From Mycobacterium sp. D16R12 (GTDB lineage: Bacteria; Actinomycetota; Actinomycetes; Mycobacteriales; Mycobacteriaceae), in NCBI RefSeq assembly GCF_002013465.1, contig NZ_MAFC01000005.1, forward strand, positions 342,799 to 406,798: a stretch of DNA of 64,000 nt, written 5' to 3'. Shown here one piece after another: positions 10,826 to 22,024 of this stretch (the first letter of the stretch is position 1; every line of letters starts with the position of its first letter). A program made the translations under genes and the position numbers. The notes beneath the pieces were generated by a model that did not search any database, had not been told where the DNA came from, and was given only the letters and a program-made list of their open reading frames with translations.

Positions 10826-12163
10826 TTATGGCTTTGGCGCTGCCGGTCCCGGCGCGGGTCCGGGCGCCGGTCCCAGCTCCACCGGTGGCGGGGGCGGAGC
10901 GAACGGGTTGAACGGCTGCGGGGCAGGAGCCGGTGCGAACGGGTTGAACGGCTCGGCGGTGGGTGGCGGCGGCGCGAACGGATTGAAGGGCTCGGACGGA
11001 GGCGGCGGCGTGCAGAAGAACATGCACGGTGCCTGAGGCGCCTCGGGTGCCGGCGCGACAACTCCGGGTAGGCCCGCCACGGCGGCCCGGTCCGGTGTCA
11101 GCGGGTTGACGATCGGCAGCTGGGCCAAGGGATCGTTGGGGGAGAGCGCGGCGACGTCGGTCACCGAGCCCGGTCCGAGTCCGCGGGATTCGCCACCACC
11201 GAGATGTGCCTTGCGTTCGGGTGCAACGTCGGCGGCAGTCAGCGGTGGCAGGTTGAGGGGGATCACCCCGGTGGCGTAACCAGCGGCCCAGGCCAGCACA
11301 TTCTGCGCATAGGCCACCGAGTTGTTGTAGCGCAGGATGGATGACATCACCTGTGAGCGATCCCGCAAATTCAATCCGCCGCTGCACAAATAGCGGGCGG
11401 CGGCCAGACTGGCATCGAAGACGTTCTGTGGGTCGGCCTTTCCGTCGCCGTCGCCGTCGGAGGCGTAATGGTTCCAGGTGCTCGGCAGGAACTGCATGGG
11501 CCCCATGGCCCGGACGTATACCTGCGCGCCCTGGGTGCGTGTCTGCTCGTGGTCGACGATTACCTCGTTACCCGGGAGGGTGCCATCCAGGCTCGGTCCA
11601 TAGATGGGCCGGACCACGCGGCCTTTGACGTCGGTGGCGCCGTTGTTGGCGTGGCCCGATTCGATCCGGCCGATGCCCGCCAGCAGGTTCCAGCTCACTC
11701 CGCAACCGGGTGCGGCCTTGGCCATCATCCGCTCGGCGTTCTGATAGGCGTCCAAGGCGATCTTCGGGATGCCAAGTCCCCCAGGGGCCATCACGATCCC
11801 CGGCGGCGGCGGTGCGATCGCAGCGCTCGGTGCCACCCGGTACTGCATCGGCGGGCGCATCACGGTCACCAGGTTCAGCGGACCCATATCCGCCTGCACG
11901 GCAGCCACCGAGGCCAGCGGGACGGGAATGGGCACCACGGCCTGCCCGCTAACCTGTGCGCTGCTGGCGGCCACGGCGGAGCCGACGACCACCAAGGCGC
12001 TCAGTCCGCCGACCCGAAGCCAGGGCACGGGAGCGCCCGTGATGCGTAGCGCCACGTCGCGGGCATGTTTTACCGACGACGCAACCCAACCCGGAAGCTT
12101 CACCGCGCCCCTATCTCTCGGGCCCCTGTTCAACACGCATGGGTCCCGTCTGCCGGCATCCAT
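10826..12163 (-). CDS. Secreted/membrane-anchored lytic transglycosylase-like protein (Rv1230c-like)
   Basis: The 445-residue protein has an N-terminal membrane anchor or signal (about 50-68), a lytic-transglycosylase-like domain at about 130-290 (NLLAGIGRIESGH with putative catalytic Glu168; GPMQFLPSTW), and a long Pro/Ala-rich tail with three PFNPFAP repeats. The domain is of the membrane-bound MltB/SLT type that cleaves peptidoglycan glycan strands. ATG 12163 is the longest plausible start; a GTG at about residue 21 (VKLPGW) is an alternative. A cluster of GTCAC direct repeats immediately upstream suggests MtrA-type control, as known for other mycobacterial wall hydrolases. Confidence 0.85.
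   Translation of the reverse strand: MDAGRRDPCVLNRGPRDRGAVKLPGWVASSVKHARDVALRITGAPVPWLRVGGLSALVVVGSAVAASSAQVSGQAVVPIPVPLASVAAVQADMGPLNLVTVMRPPMQYRVAPSAAIAPPPPGIVMAPGGLGIPKIALDAYQNAERMMAKAAPGCGVSWNLLAGIGRIESGHANNGATDVKGRVVRPIYGPSLDGTLPGNEVIVDHEQTRTQGAQVYVRAMGPMQFLPSTWNHYASDGDGDGKADPQNVFDASLAAARYLCSGGLNLRDRSQVMSSILRYNNSVAYAQNVLAWAAGYATGVIPLNLPPLTAADVAPERKAHLGGGESRGLGPGSVTDVAALSPNDPLAQLPIVNPLTPDRAAVAGLPGVVAPAPEAPQAPCMFFCTPPPPSEPFNPFAPPPPTAEPFNPFAPAPAPQPFNPFAPPPPPVELGPAPGPAPGPAAPKP
10890..11000. repeat. Imperfect tandem repeats encoding PFNPFAP units
   Basis: A 19-bp word starting GCGAACGG occurs at 10899-10917, 10935-10953 and 10973-10991, spaced 36 and 38 bp. On the minus strand it encodes the repeated PFNPFAP motif in the Pro-rich tail of the transglycosylase-like protein. 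Length variation among strains would be expected. Confidence 0.8.
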
Positions 12164-12179
12164 TCTGACCTATGCAGTC

Positions 12180-12206
12180 GTGACAGATGTGACCGATGTG
12201 AACCGG
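12180..12206. promoter_or_regulatory. Three 9-bp direct repeats resembling MtrA boxes
   Basis: On the plus strand the units are GTGACAGAT, GTGACCGAT and GTGAACCGG in perfect 9-bp phase. Read toward the transglycosylase gene they are GTTCAC, GGTCAC and TGTCAC words. Published actinobacterial MtrA sites are GTNAC-like direct repeats with 9-bp period. The cluster ends 17 bp before ATG 12163. The assignment to MtrA is inference. Confidence 0.5.
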
Positions 12207-12366
12207 AGCAACCATACCGGCGAGATGACAGTCCGGTTGCAAAATGGGCAAAGCCCAGCGAATCTCGGACCGCCCACGAATCCCCCCTGAGCATGCCGGG
12301 TTAGGTCGGGACGCGCCGCAGAAAATGGGCGAGTGGCTATCTCACGTTGCAAGGAGCGGGATGTAT

Positions 12367-12409
12367 CTGACTTACGGTCAGTGTCTGGACGTAAACATAA
12401 TCAATTGAT
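12367..12409. promoter_or_regulatory. Operator-like palindromes upstream of the MpaB-type oxygenase gene
   Basis: CTGAC-TTACG-GTCAG at 12367-12381 is a perfect 5-bp-arm inverted repeat. ATCAATTGAT at 12400-12409 is a perfect 10-bp palindrome that ends 11 bp before ATG 12421. Together they look like regulator-binding sites around an AT-rich promoter. No cognate regulator gene is adjacent. Confidence 0.4.
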
Positions 12410-12420
12410 AGCGTTACAAC

Positions 12421-13371
12421 ATGACCGCTTCACCGGATGTTGCCGTCCACTGGGAACTTGGCTCCGATCGGCCCCGCGAGGACTACGGATTCTTTGGGCC
12501 GGACTCGCCGACATGGAAGGTGTGGAGTAGCCCCACCGCACTGATCGGTTTTCAGCGCTCCGTGGTGCTGGAACATTTCGAGCCCCATTTGGCCGCCGCC
12601 GTGGCGGATTCGGCGGGTATCTATCGGGACCCGCGGGGACGGATGGACGGGACTCTGGCCTACTTCCTCATCCTCGCGACCGCCGATTCGCGTACCGCGG
12701 TCGAGGCCTCCGAGCACCTGCAGAAGGTTCATGCCCGTTCCAAGGGAATCGACCCGGTGACCGGAAAGCGCTACAGCGCCAACGATCCGGCCTCGCAGCT
12801 GTGGATCCATGTGACTGGCTGGCATTCGGTGCTCAAGTGTTACGAGATGTTCGGGCCCGGGCCGTTGAGCCAGGCCGAAGAGAACCGTTACTGGTCCGAG
12901 TGCGTGACCGCGGCCGAGCTACAAACCGTCAATCCGGCCGACGTACCGCGGTCGCGGGAACAGGTTCGCGAATACTTCGCGCAGATGCGTCCCACGCTGT
13001 GCACCTCCGAGCGCGCACAGCACGCCATGCATTACTTGCTACGCACGCCACGGTCGGGCAGCAATCTGCGGTTCTGGGCGGTCAGTCGGCTGATGGCTCC
13101 GGCGACCATCGCGACGTTGCCGCGCTGGATGCGGGAACTGGGCCAATTCGATCAGCCGGGAATTGTCGACGTGGCGTACCGGCCGCTGGTGTCGGCAGCC
13201 ATGTCGGTCGCCAGCGTTCCGGCGATCGAAGACTCCGTTGCGCGGTTCGCCAAGTTGCCGATGACCGCGACGACCCTGCGTGACTTCCACGCGGCCAAGG
13301 CTCCGGTGCGTACGGTCACCGTCACACCGGCCGAGGCCAAAGAGCGGTACGGCAGGCGAGCCACCGCATAG
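12421..13371 (+). CDS. Oxygenase MpaB family protein (DUF2236)
   Basis: The 316-residue protein matches the DUF2236/MpaB family by eye: RMDGTLAYFLILATADSRTA, the H-x3-R motif in KVHARSKG, and WIHVTGWHSVLKCYEMFG, whose histidines bind a b-type haem in characterised members such as latex-clearing protein. Substrates of mycobacterial members are unknown. ATG 12421 sits directly after an AT-rich promoter-like stretch with two palindromes and no strong ribosome site. The next gene, a CitE-like lyase, starts 25 bp downstream on the same strand, so they may be co-transcribed. Confidence 0.85.
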   Translation: MTASPDVAVHWELGSDRPREDYGFFGPDSPTWKVWSSPTALIGFQRSVVLEHFEPHLAAAVADSAGIYRDPRGRMDGTLAYFLILATADSRTAVEASEHLQKVHARSKGIDPVTGKRYSANDPASQLWIHVTGWHSVLKCYEMFGPGPLSQAEENRYWSECVTAAELQTVNPADVPRSREQVREYFAQMRPTLCTSERAQHAMHYLLRTPRSGSNLRFWAVSRLMAPATIATLPRWMRELGQFDQPGIVDVAYRPLVSAAMSVASVPAIEDSVARFAKLPMTATTLRDFHAAKAPVRTVTVTPAEAKERYGRRATA

Positions 13372-13395
13372 GGCGGCGCTTTACGCTGGCTAGCT

Positions 13396-14349
13396 GTGAC
13401 CTATCGACCGCGCCGGACCACACTCGCCGTCCCCGGCAGCAGCCAGAAGATGATCGACAAGGCGAAAACCCTTCCCGCGGATGAGATTTTCCTCGACCTG
13501 GAGGACGCCGTCGCCGCACCCGCCAAGGTAGAGGCGCGCCAGCGCATCGTCGATGCCCTGAATGCGCCGGGATGGTCGGGGCAGCTGCGATCGGTGCGCG
13601 TCAACGACTGGACCACCGAGTGGACTTACGCCGATGTCGTGGAGGTGGTTTCTGGGGCCGGCGCCGGCATTGACAACATCCTGTTGCCCAAGGTCGTGGA
13701 AGCCTCCCATGTCACGGCGCTGGATCTGCTGCTGACGCAGGTCGAGCGATCACACGGGTTTGAGGTGGGCGCGATCGGCATCCAGGCCCAGATCGAAAAC
13801 GCCGCAGGACTCACCAATATCGACGCGATCGCATCGGCAAGCCCGCGGGTTCGGTCGTTGGTCTTCGGTCCTGCCGACTTCATGGCTAGCCTTGGCATGC
13901 GCACCCTGGTGGTGGGGGAGCAGCCTCCCGGCTATGACGGCGAGGCGTATCACCACGTGCTGATGACCATCCTGGTTGCCGCGCGTGCGCATGGAATCGA
14001 TGCCATCGACGGCCCCTATCTCAAGGTGCGCGACGTCGCTGCCTTCCGGGTCGCGGCGAGCCGTTCGGCCGCGCTGGGATTCGACGGGAAGTGGGTGCTG
14101 CACCCCGCGCAGATCGAGGCGGGCAACGAGATCTTCAGCCCGCGCCAGGAGGACTACGACCGAGCCGAGCTCATCCTGGACGCGTACGACTGGCACACCT
14201 CGGTGGCGGGTGGCGCACGTGGCGCGGTGATGCTGGGAGACGAGATGATCGACGAGGCCAGCCGCAAGATGGCGCTGGTGATCGCGGGTAAGGGCCGTGC
14301 CGCGGGGATGGCGCGGCAGGCGCCTCCCTTCGAGTCCCCGGCGGGCTAA
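13396..14349 (+). CDS. HpcH/HpaI aldolase / CitE-like CoA-ester lyase
   Basis: The 317-residue TIM-barrel protein of the citrate-lyase beta-subunit family shows the N-terminal signature RRTTLAVPGSSQKMIDKA, the metal and CoA region FLDLEDAVA, the mid-domain IQAQIENAAGL and LVFGPADFMASLG, and GKWVLHPAQIE near the C-terminus. The stand-alone enzyme without citrate-lyase partners suggests a malyl-CoA, citramalyl-CoA or beta-methylmalyl-CoA lyase or thioesterase. It starts at GTG 13396. Its stop overlaps by 4 bp the stop of the convergent DUF4190 gene. Confidence 0.87.
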   Translation: MTYRPRRTTLAVPGSSQKMIDKAKTLPADEIFLDLEDAVAAPAKVEARQRIVDALNAPGWSGQLRSVRVNDWTTEWTYADVVEVVSGAGAGIDNILLPKVVEASHVTALDLLLTQVERSHGFEVGAIGIQAQIENAAGLTNIDAIASASPRVRSLVFGPADFMASLGMRTLVVGEQPPGYDGEAYHHVLMTILVAARAHGIDAIDGPYLKVRDVAAFRVAASRSAALGFDGKWVLHPAQIEAGNEIFSPRQEDYDRAELILDAYDWHTSVAGGARGAVMLGDEMIDEASRKMALVIAGKGRAAGMARQAPPFESPAG

Positions 14350-14993
14350 TACGAACTTGAGCTGCCGCCTGAAGCGATGCCGATGATCATGATGAGCACC
14401 CAGAACACGATGACCGCGGCACCGATGATGATCCCGGCGATGGCCACACCCTTACCGTCCTGCGGTGAGGTCTTGAGCTGGTTGAGTGCGATGAAGCCCA
14501 TGATGACTCCGGCAATCGATCCGATGCCGCAGAAGACGCCGACGATCGAGGCGATCAAAGATCCGATGGCCAGCGGGTTGGTCCCGCCGGTCTGGCCATA
14601 GGCGCCATACCCGTACGGGTCGGCATATCCGGGCGCCGGATATCCCTGATAACCGCCGGCCGCGGGATAGCCCGGTGGTGGGTATGCGCCCGGTTGCCCG
14701 GACGGATACGGGGGATATGCCTGGCCGTATTGAGGCGGATATGCCGGCGGTGCGGTCGGATACGGCGGAGGCGCGGTGGGGTAAGCGGGAGGCGCGGTCG
14801 GGTAGGCGGGCGGATAGGCAGAGTAGGACGGCGGAGGTCCCGGGGTCTCCCACGCCGGTGGAATGCTCGGCGGTACCTGACTGGCCGAGGACGCGGCATC
14901 GGCCGGTGGGGCGGACTGTTCCAGCGACGGGTACTCGTATCCGGACGAAGCGTCGGGACCGGTGCCGGAGGATTCGTTGCCCGGGGTAGTCAT
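14346..14993 (-). CDS. DUF4190 domain membrane protein with Pro/Tyr-rich N-terminus
   Basis: In this 215-residue protein, residues 1-130 are low complexity, with repeated AYPTAPP and PPYPTAPP units and Gly/Tyr-rich runs. Two membrane helices follow (IGSLIASIVGVFCGIGSIAG and a second near 180-205) with the DUF4190 core (GFIALNQLK). Such proteins are common in actinobacteria; the function is unknown and the repeat-rich part probably faces the cytosol. The start is ATG 14993. Confidence 0.82.
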   Translation of the reverse strand: MTTPGNESSGTGPDASSGYEYPSLEQSAPPADAASSASQVPPSIPPAWETPGPPPSYSAYPPAYPTAPPAYPTAPPPYPTAPPAYPPQYGQAYPPYPSGQPGAYPPPGYPAAGGYQGYPAPGYADPYGYGAYGQTGGTNPLAIGSLIASIVGVFCGIGSIAGVIMGFIALNQLKTSPQDGKGVAIAGIIIGAAVIVFWVLIMIIGIASGGSSSSY

Positions 14994-15141
14994 GGCGCAA
15001 ACTTATCGTATCGAGGGGGTTTCCGGCCGTGCTGCGGGCGGAAAGTCGCAGGTAGCGGTCAAAGGGGCACCATCTGGTGCCGTCGGGCGTTAAATGGGTG
15101 CTAGCTATGCATCACTGACTTTCTGCAGGAGGACCGAACTC

Positions 15142-15663
15142 GTGGGACAACCGCTCACACCCGGGCAACAACAGCGCTCGACGTCACCGCGTTCCCCCTT
15201 GTCTTCGTCGTTGTCCCTGCCGACGCCGCCGCAAGGCTGGCCCATCGGTTCGTACCCGACATACGCGGAGGCCCAGCGTGCCGTTGACTATTTGTCCGAT
15301 CAGCAATTCCCGGTCGAGAACGTCACCATCGTCGGCGTGAATCTGATGCAGGTCGAGCGAGTGACCGGCCGATTGTCGTGGCCCAAGGTCCTCGGCGGAG
15401 GCATGCTCAGCGGAGCCTGGCTGGGCTTGTTCATCGGCCTGGTGCTGGGGATGTTCAGTACCAATCTGGCCGGCTCACTCGTTGTGGGTCTCACCGTCGG
15501 TTTGGTCTTCGGATTGGTCACCGCCGCGGTGCCCTATGCGATGACGAGGGGCACAAGGGATTTCGCATCAACCATGCAGCTCGTCGCGGGACGATATGAC
15601 GTGTTGTGTGAGCCGGCGCAGGCGGAGGCCGCGCGCGACATGTTGGCCAAACTGGCTATCTAG
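15142..15663 (+). CDS. General-stress (YflT/17M-like) domain membrane protein (Rv1234-like)
   Basis: In the 173-residue protein, residues 28-65 form a ferredoxin-like fold segment (WPIGSYPTYAEAQRAVDYLS) typical of the GS-17M domain. Two to three closely packed membrane helices follow, rich in Gly and Leu. The C-terminal segment ends YDVLCEPAQAEAARDMLAKL. The GTG 15142 start is set by AGGAGGA at 15127-15133, 8 bp upstream; the frame is open to 15094. It lies directly upstream of lpqY, as Rv1234 does. Molecular function unknown. Confidence 0.85.
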   Translation: MGQPLTPGQQQRSTSPRSPLSSSLSLPTPPQGWPIGSYPTYAEAQRAVDYLSDQQFPVENVTIVGVNLMQVERVTGRLSWPKVLGGGMLSGAWLGLFIGLVLGMFSTNLAGSLVVGLTVGLVFGLVTAAVPYAMTRGTRDFASTMQLVAGRYDVLCEPAQAEAARDMLAKLAI

Positions 15664-18175
<2,512 letters not shown>

Positions 18176-18179
<4 letters not shown>

Positions 18180-19018
18180 CCCGCACGAATCCATTGCGTG
18201 CCCGGCAGTTGTCGGGGTGGGTGATCGCCGATGTTCTGGTGCTCTGTTACGCGCTGGTGCCGGTGCTGTGGGTGCTGAGTCTTTCGCTCAAGCCCACGTC
18301 GACGGTCAGGGACGGCAAGTTCTTCCCGTGGCCTGTGACGCTCGATAACTACCGTGGCATCTTCAGCGGGAACGTGTTCACGTCGGCATTGGTGAACTCC
18401 ATCGGCATCGGGCTCATTGCGACGGTGATCGCCGTGAGTGTGGGCACCATGGCCGCCTACGCGGTGGCACGACTGGACTTCCCCGGGAAGAAGGCGCTCG
18501 TCGGCGCGGCCCTGCTCATCGCGATGTTCCCGCAGATCTCGCTGGTGACACCAATTTTCAATATCGAGCGCTCGTTGGGCCTGTTCGACACCTGGCCGGG
18601 CCTGATCATCCCGTACATCACCTTCGCATTACCCCTGGCCATCTACACGCTCTCGGCGTTCTTCCGCGAGATCCCTTGGGAATTGGAGAAGGCCGCCAAG
18701 ATGGATGGCGCCACACCGGCACAGGCCTTCTGGCGGGTCATCGCCCCGTTGGCGACGCCGGGCATCGTCACGTCCGCCATCCTGGTGTTCATCTTCGCCT
18801 GGAACGACCTGCTGCTGGCGATCTCGCTGACGGCGACGGACCGGTCTATCACCGCCCCGGTCGCCATCGCGAACTTCACCGGCAGTTCGCAATTCGAGGA
18901 ACCCACCGGATCTATTGCCGCGGGCGCGATCGTCATCACGGTGCCGATCATCATCTTCGTGCTCATATTCCAACGACGGATCGTTGCCGGGTTGACCTCC
19001 GGTGCAGTGAAGGGTTAG
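18176..19018 (+). CDS. sugB: Trehalose ABC transporter permease SugB
   Basis: The 280-residue permease of the MalG type has six membrane helices, a conserved N-terminal SLSLKP segment and the EAA loop [20 protein letters not shown]. It starts at GTG 18176 inside the sugA stop. It is the second channel subunit of LpqY-SugABC. Confidence 0.95.
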
Positions 19019-19020
19019 CG

Positions 19021-20214
19021 ATGGCTGAGATTGTGCTCGACCAGGTGTCCAAGACGTACGCGGATGGTTCCGCGGCGGTACAGGACGTCAGCCTGAACAT
19101 CGCGGATGGCGAGTTCATCATCCTGGTTGGGCCGTCGGGGTGCGGTAAGTCGACGACCTTGAACATGATTGCCGGACTTGAGGACATCTCCTCGGGCGAG
19201 CTCACGATCGCCGGTGAGCGGGTCAACGAGAAGGCGCCCAAGGACCGCGATATCGCGATGGTCTTCCAGTCGTATGCGTTGTATCCGCACATGACGGTGC
19301 GGCAGAACATCGCCTTTCCGCTGACCCTGACCAAGATGAGCAAGGCCGATGTCAGCGCCAAGGTCGAAGAGGCCGCGAAGATCCTGGATTTGACCGACTA
19401 CCTGGATCGCAAGCCTGCCAACCTTTCTGGCGGTCAGCGACAGCGAGTGGCGATGGGCCGTGCGATCGTCCGCAGTCCGAAGGCGTTCCTGATGGACGAG
19501 CCGCTGTCGAATCTCGATGCCAAACTGCGAGTGCAGATGCGTACCGAGATCGCGCGGCTGCAAAAGCGGTTGGGCACCACCACCGTGTACGTCACCCACG
19601 ACCAGACCGAGGCGATGACGCTCGGTGATCGTGTGGTGGTGCTGCGCGCGGGAAAGGTGCAACAGATCGGCGCGCCCCAGGAGCTGTACGACACACCGGC
19701 CAACCTGTTCGTGGCGGGTTTCATCGGTTCCCCGGCCATGAACTTCTTTCCGGCGACGCTCACCGATATCGGTGTGCAGCTGCCGTTCGGCGAGGTGACA
19801 CTCGAGGCGAGCGTGTACGCGAATGTCTCCGCCAAGAAGGCCGGCGTCCTGGGCAGTGATGTGATCGTGGGCATTAGGCCCGAGCAGTTCGAGGACGCCG
19901 CCTTGGTAGACACCTACAAGCGGATTACCGGGTTGACGCTCACCGTCAAGGCCGATGTGGTGGAGTCGCTGGGTTCGGACAAGTACGTGCACTTCACCAC
20001 CGAGGGCGGCGCGGCGCATTCGGAAGAGCTGACCGAGCTTGCCCAGGATGCAGGGTCGGCTGGGGCAGGCGAGAACGAATTCGTGGCAAGGCTTTCGGCC
20101 GCCTCGAAGGTCGTGGAGGGGCAGCCCATCGAGCTGATCATCGACACCGGCAAGCTGGTGATCTTCGATGCTGCCTCGGGGGAGAACCTTTCCCTGCCCG
20201 CCATCGGCGAGTGA
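19021..20214 (+). CDS. sugC: Trehalose ABC transporter ATPase SugC
   Basis: The 397-residue MalK/UgpC-type ATPase has Walker A GPSGCGKST at 37-45, Q-loop FQSYALYPHM, signature NLSGGQRQR, Walker B LMDEPLSNLDA and switch His in VYVTHDQTEAM. The C-terminal 150 residues form the TOBE/OB regulatory domain. It energises LpqY-SugAB. ATG 19021 is used: the frame extends upstream through sugB, but MAEIVLDQVSKTY is the family start. Its stop overlaps the SUFU-domain gene. Confidence 0.96.
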   Translation: MAEIVLDQVSKTYADGSAAVQDVSLNIADGEFIILVGPSGCGKSTTLNMIAGLEDISSGELTIAGERVNEKAPKDRDIAMVFQSYALYPHMTVRQNIAFPLTLTKMSKADVSAKVEEAAKILDLTDYLDRKPANLSGGQRQRVAMGRAIVRSPKAFLMDEPLSNLDAKLRVQMRTEIARLQKRLGTTTVYVTHDQTEAMTLGDRVVVLRAGKVQQIGAPQELYDTPANLFVAGFIGSPAMNFFPATLTDIGVQLPFGEVTLEASVYANVSAKKAGVLGSDVIVGIRPEQFEDAALVDTYKRITGLTLTVKADVVESLGSDKYVHFTTEGGAAHSEELTELAQDAGSAGAGENEFVARLSAASKVVEGQPIELIIDTGKLVIFDAASGENLSLPAIGE

Positions 20215-20831
20215 ACAGCGCTGGAATGACTTCGGACGAGATTGTCCGCCGGGTGCTCGCGCATCTGTCCGGTCATTTCGCCACCCTCGGTGCGGCGGAG
20301 CCGGATTCGGCCTCGGTCACCTTTCTTGGGTCCGAACCTTACGAGCTGCTGCGCTATGGTCCCGATGATGCCGGGGTGTCACATTTCGTCTCCGTGGGGG
20401 CATCGCGGTATCCCATGAGCGACCCGGGGGAGATGCTGGCCTCCGAGGAATTGGGACCGCGTGCCGAAGTGTCGATCAGTCTGCGCGGCGGCGTATTTCC
20501 CGGCCTGGCCCGATCTCTTGCGGTGCTAGCGGCCTCGCCCGCGGTGGAGGGGTTGGTGCTCACCGAGGACGCGCTGGTCGATCTCGGCCAGCCACTCTGG
20601 GACGATCCGGCACGACAGGCGTTCACCGCGGTGCTATTGCAAGCCGGTGACATCCCGGATCTTCCTTTGCCCGAACCGCTCTCGCCGGTGCGGTTCCTGG
20701 CGGCGATGCCCATCACCGCCAACGAGGCGGCCTGGGTGCGGCTCAAGGGAGCCGAGGCGTTGAGAGACGCGTGGCAGCAGGCCGATATCGACGTGATAGA
20801 CCCGTCACGTGCGCACGCCCAACCGAGCTAG
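20211..20831 (+). CDS. Suppressor-of-fused (SUFU) domain protein
   Basis: The 206-residue protein resembles the bacterial SUFU-like domain. Residues 20-180 include FLGSEPYELLRYGPDDAGVS, HFVSVGAS, RAEVSISLRG and PVRFLAAMPITANEAAW. Bacterial members are often immunity proteins for polymorphic toxins or have unknown roles. It begins at GTG 20211, overlapping the sugC stop by 4 bp (GTGA); ATG 20226 is an alternative. The overlap makes it the fifth gene of the trehalose importer operon. No toxin gene is nearby, so an immunity role is not supported by context. Confidence 0.8.
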   Translation: MNSAGMTSDEIVRRVLAHLSGHFATLGAAEPDSASVTFLGSEPYELLRYGPDDAGVSHFVSVGASRYPMSDPGEMLASEELGPRAEVSISLRGGVFPGLARSLAVLAASPAVEGLVLTEDALVDLGQPLWDDPARQAFTAVLLQAGDIPDLPLPEPLSPVRFLAAMPITANEAAWVRLKGAEALRDAWQQADIDVIDPSRAHAQPS

Positions 20832-20836
20832 TGCGC

Positions 20837-21931
20837 TCAGAGCCAGCCGTTCTTGCGGAAGTTCCGGTACAGCAGCGTGCAGACGACGACCATGACCAGC
20901 AGCACGACGGGGTAGGCGGCCGGTTCGGCCAGCTCGGGCATGTGCTCGAAGTTCATGCCATAGATACCGGCGAGCATGGTCGGAAATGCGGCGATACCGA
21001 CCCAGGCACTGATCTTGCGCATATCGGTGTTCTGCTGCATCGCAACCTTGCCGAGCGCCGCGTTCACCAGCGAGGTGAGCATCTCGTCGTAGCTTCCGAT
21101 CTGGTCGGCCGCGTGGCTCTGATGATCGAGCACGTCACGTAGGTACCGGCGGACTTCCTTGGTGATGAGGTCGTTGTGGTCCTGGGTCAGCTTTCCGAGG
21201 GCTCCCGTCAGCGGGCTGATCGCGCGGCGCAACTCCACCACTTCACGCTTGAGCATGTAGATATGTTCGATATCGGTGCTGGATCCGGCTGAGAAGACGT
21301 TCTGCTCCATGGAGTCGATATCTGTCTCGACGAGATCGGACACTTGCATATAGGAGTCGACCACGCGGTCGGCGATCGCGTGCATCACGGCGTAAGGGCC
21401 CAGGCGCATGTGATCGGGATCCGCGTCCATCTGCGCACGCACCTTCGCCAGCCCGCTGTGGTCGCCGTGGCGCACCGTCACCACGAAGTCACCGCCGACG
21501 AAGATCATGATCTCGCCGGTCTCCACGATCTCGCGTGCGGAGGAGATCGATTCATGTTCAACGTAGTTCACCGTCTTGAGGATCAAGAACAGGGTGTCGT
21601 CGTACCGCTCCAGCTTGGGACGGTTGTGTGCGTGCACGGCGTCTTCGACGGCTAGTCGGTGCAGTCCGAAGGGTTGGGCGACGGCTTCCATCTGATGTTC
21701 GTCGGGTTCATGCAGGCCCACCCAGACAAATCCGCGATCCAGTGAGCGCACCTTCTCCAGGGCGGCGGTGGGGGTGTACTTCCCGGGCAGGCGTACCCCG
21801 TCGACGTAGACACCGCAATCGACGATGGCACGGGCCAGGGGAACCGGGATGCGTTTGGCGTCGGTCACCGGTTCGCGGCCGCGGATAGGTGAACGCAACG
21901 ATGACGGATTGACCGACGGAAATCGCGCCAT
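20837..21931 (-). CDS. corA: Magnesium/cobalt transporter CorA
   Basis: The 364-residue protein has a large cytosolic N-terminal funnel domain and two C-terminal membrane helices. The selectivity motif GMN (IYGMNFEHMPE) closes the first helix. It works as a homopentameric Mg2+/Co2+ channel in the cytoplasmic membrane. Position after sugC matches Rv1239c. The start is ATG 21931; the first 25 residues are low in conservation. Confidence 0.93.
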   Translation of the reverse strand: MARFPSVNPSSLRSPIRGREPVTDAKRIPVPLARAIVDCGVYVDGVRLPGKYTPTAALEKVRSLDRGFVWVGLHEPDEHQMEAVAQPFGLHRLAVEDAVHAHNRPKLERYDDTLFLILKTVNYVEHESISSAREIVETGEIMIFVGGDFVVTVRHGDHSGLAKVRAQMDADPDHMRLGPYAVMHAIADRVVDSYMQVSDLVETDIDSMEQNVFSAGSSTDIEHIYMLKREVVELRRAISPLTGALGKLTQDHNDLITKEVRRYLRDVLDHQSHAADQIGSYDEMLTSLVNAALGKVAMQQNTDMRKISAWVGIAAFPTMLAGIYGMNFEHMPELAEPAAYPVVLLVMVVVCTLLYRNFRKNGWL

Positions 21932-22024
21932 GATGTGGGCTCCCTGCTCGCAACCTCGTTCTGCGGAACCGTGCTGCGCGATGGTAACCCGCGAACCTGT
22001 CGGATCGCCTGGGACACTGATGTT

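Noticed and set aside
12245..12257. Hairpin TGGGC-AAA-GCCCA followed on the minus strand by TTTT, a possible terminator or attenuator before the transglycosylase gene
   Set aside because: The stem is only 5 bp, there is no gene on the minus strand immediately upstream to terminate, and no riboswitch-like architecture was found around it.
19015..20019. 334-residue minus-strand open frame opposite sugC
   Set aside because: sugC is unambiguous with all ATPase motifs; the opposite frame is a His/Arg-rich shadow.
20211..20831. SUFU-domain protein as the immunity protein of a polymorphic toxin system
   Set aside because: No toxin, secretion-domain or repeat-rich gene lies nearby; it is embedded in a metabolic transport operon.
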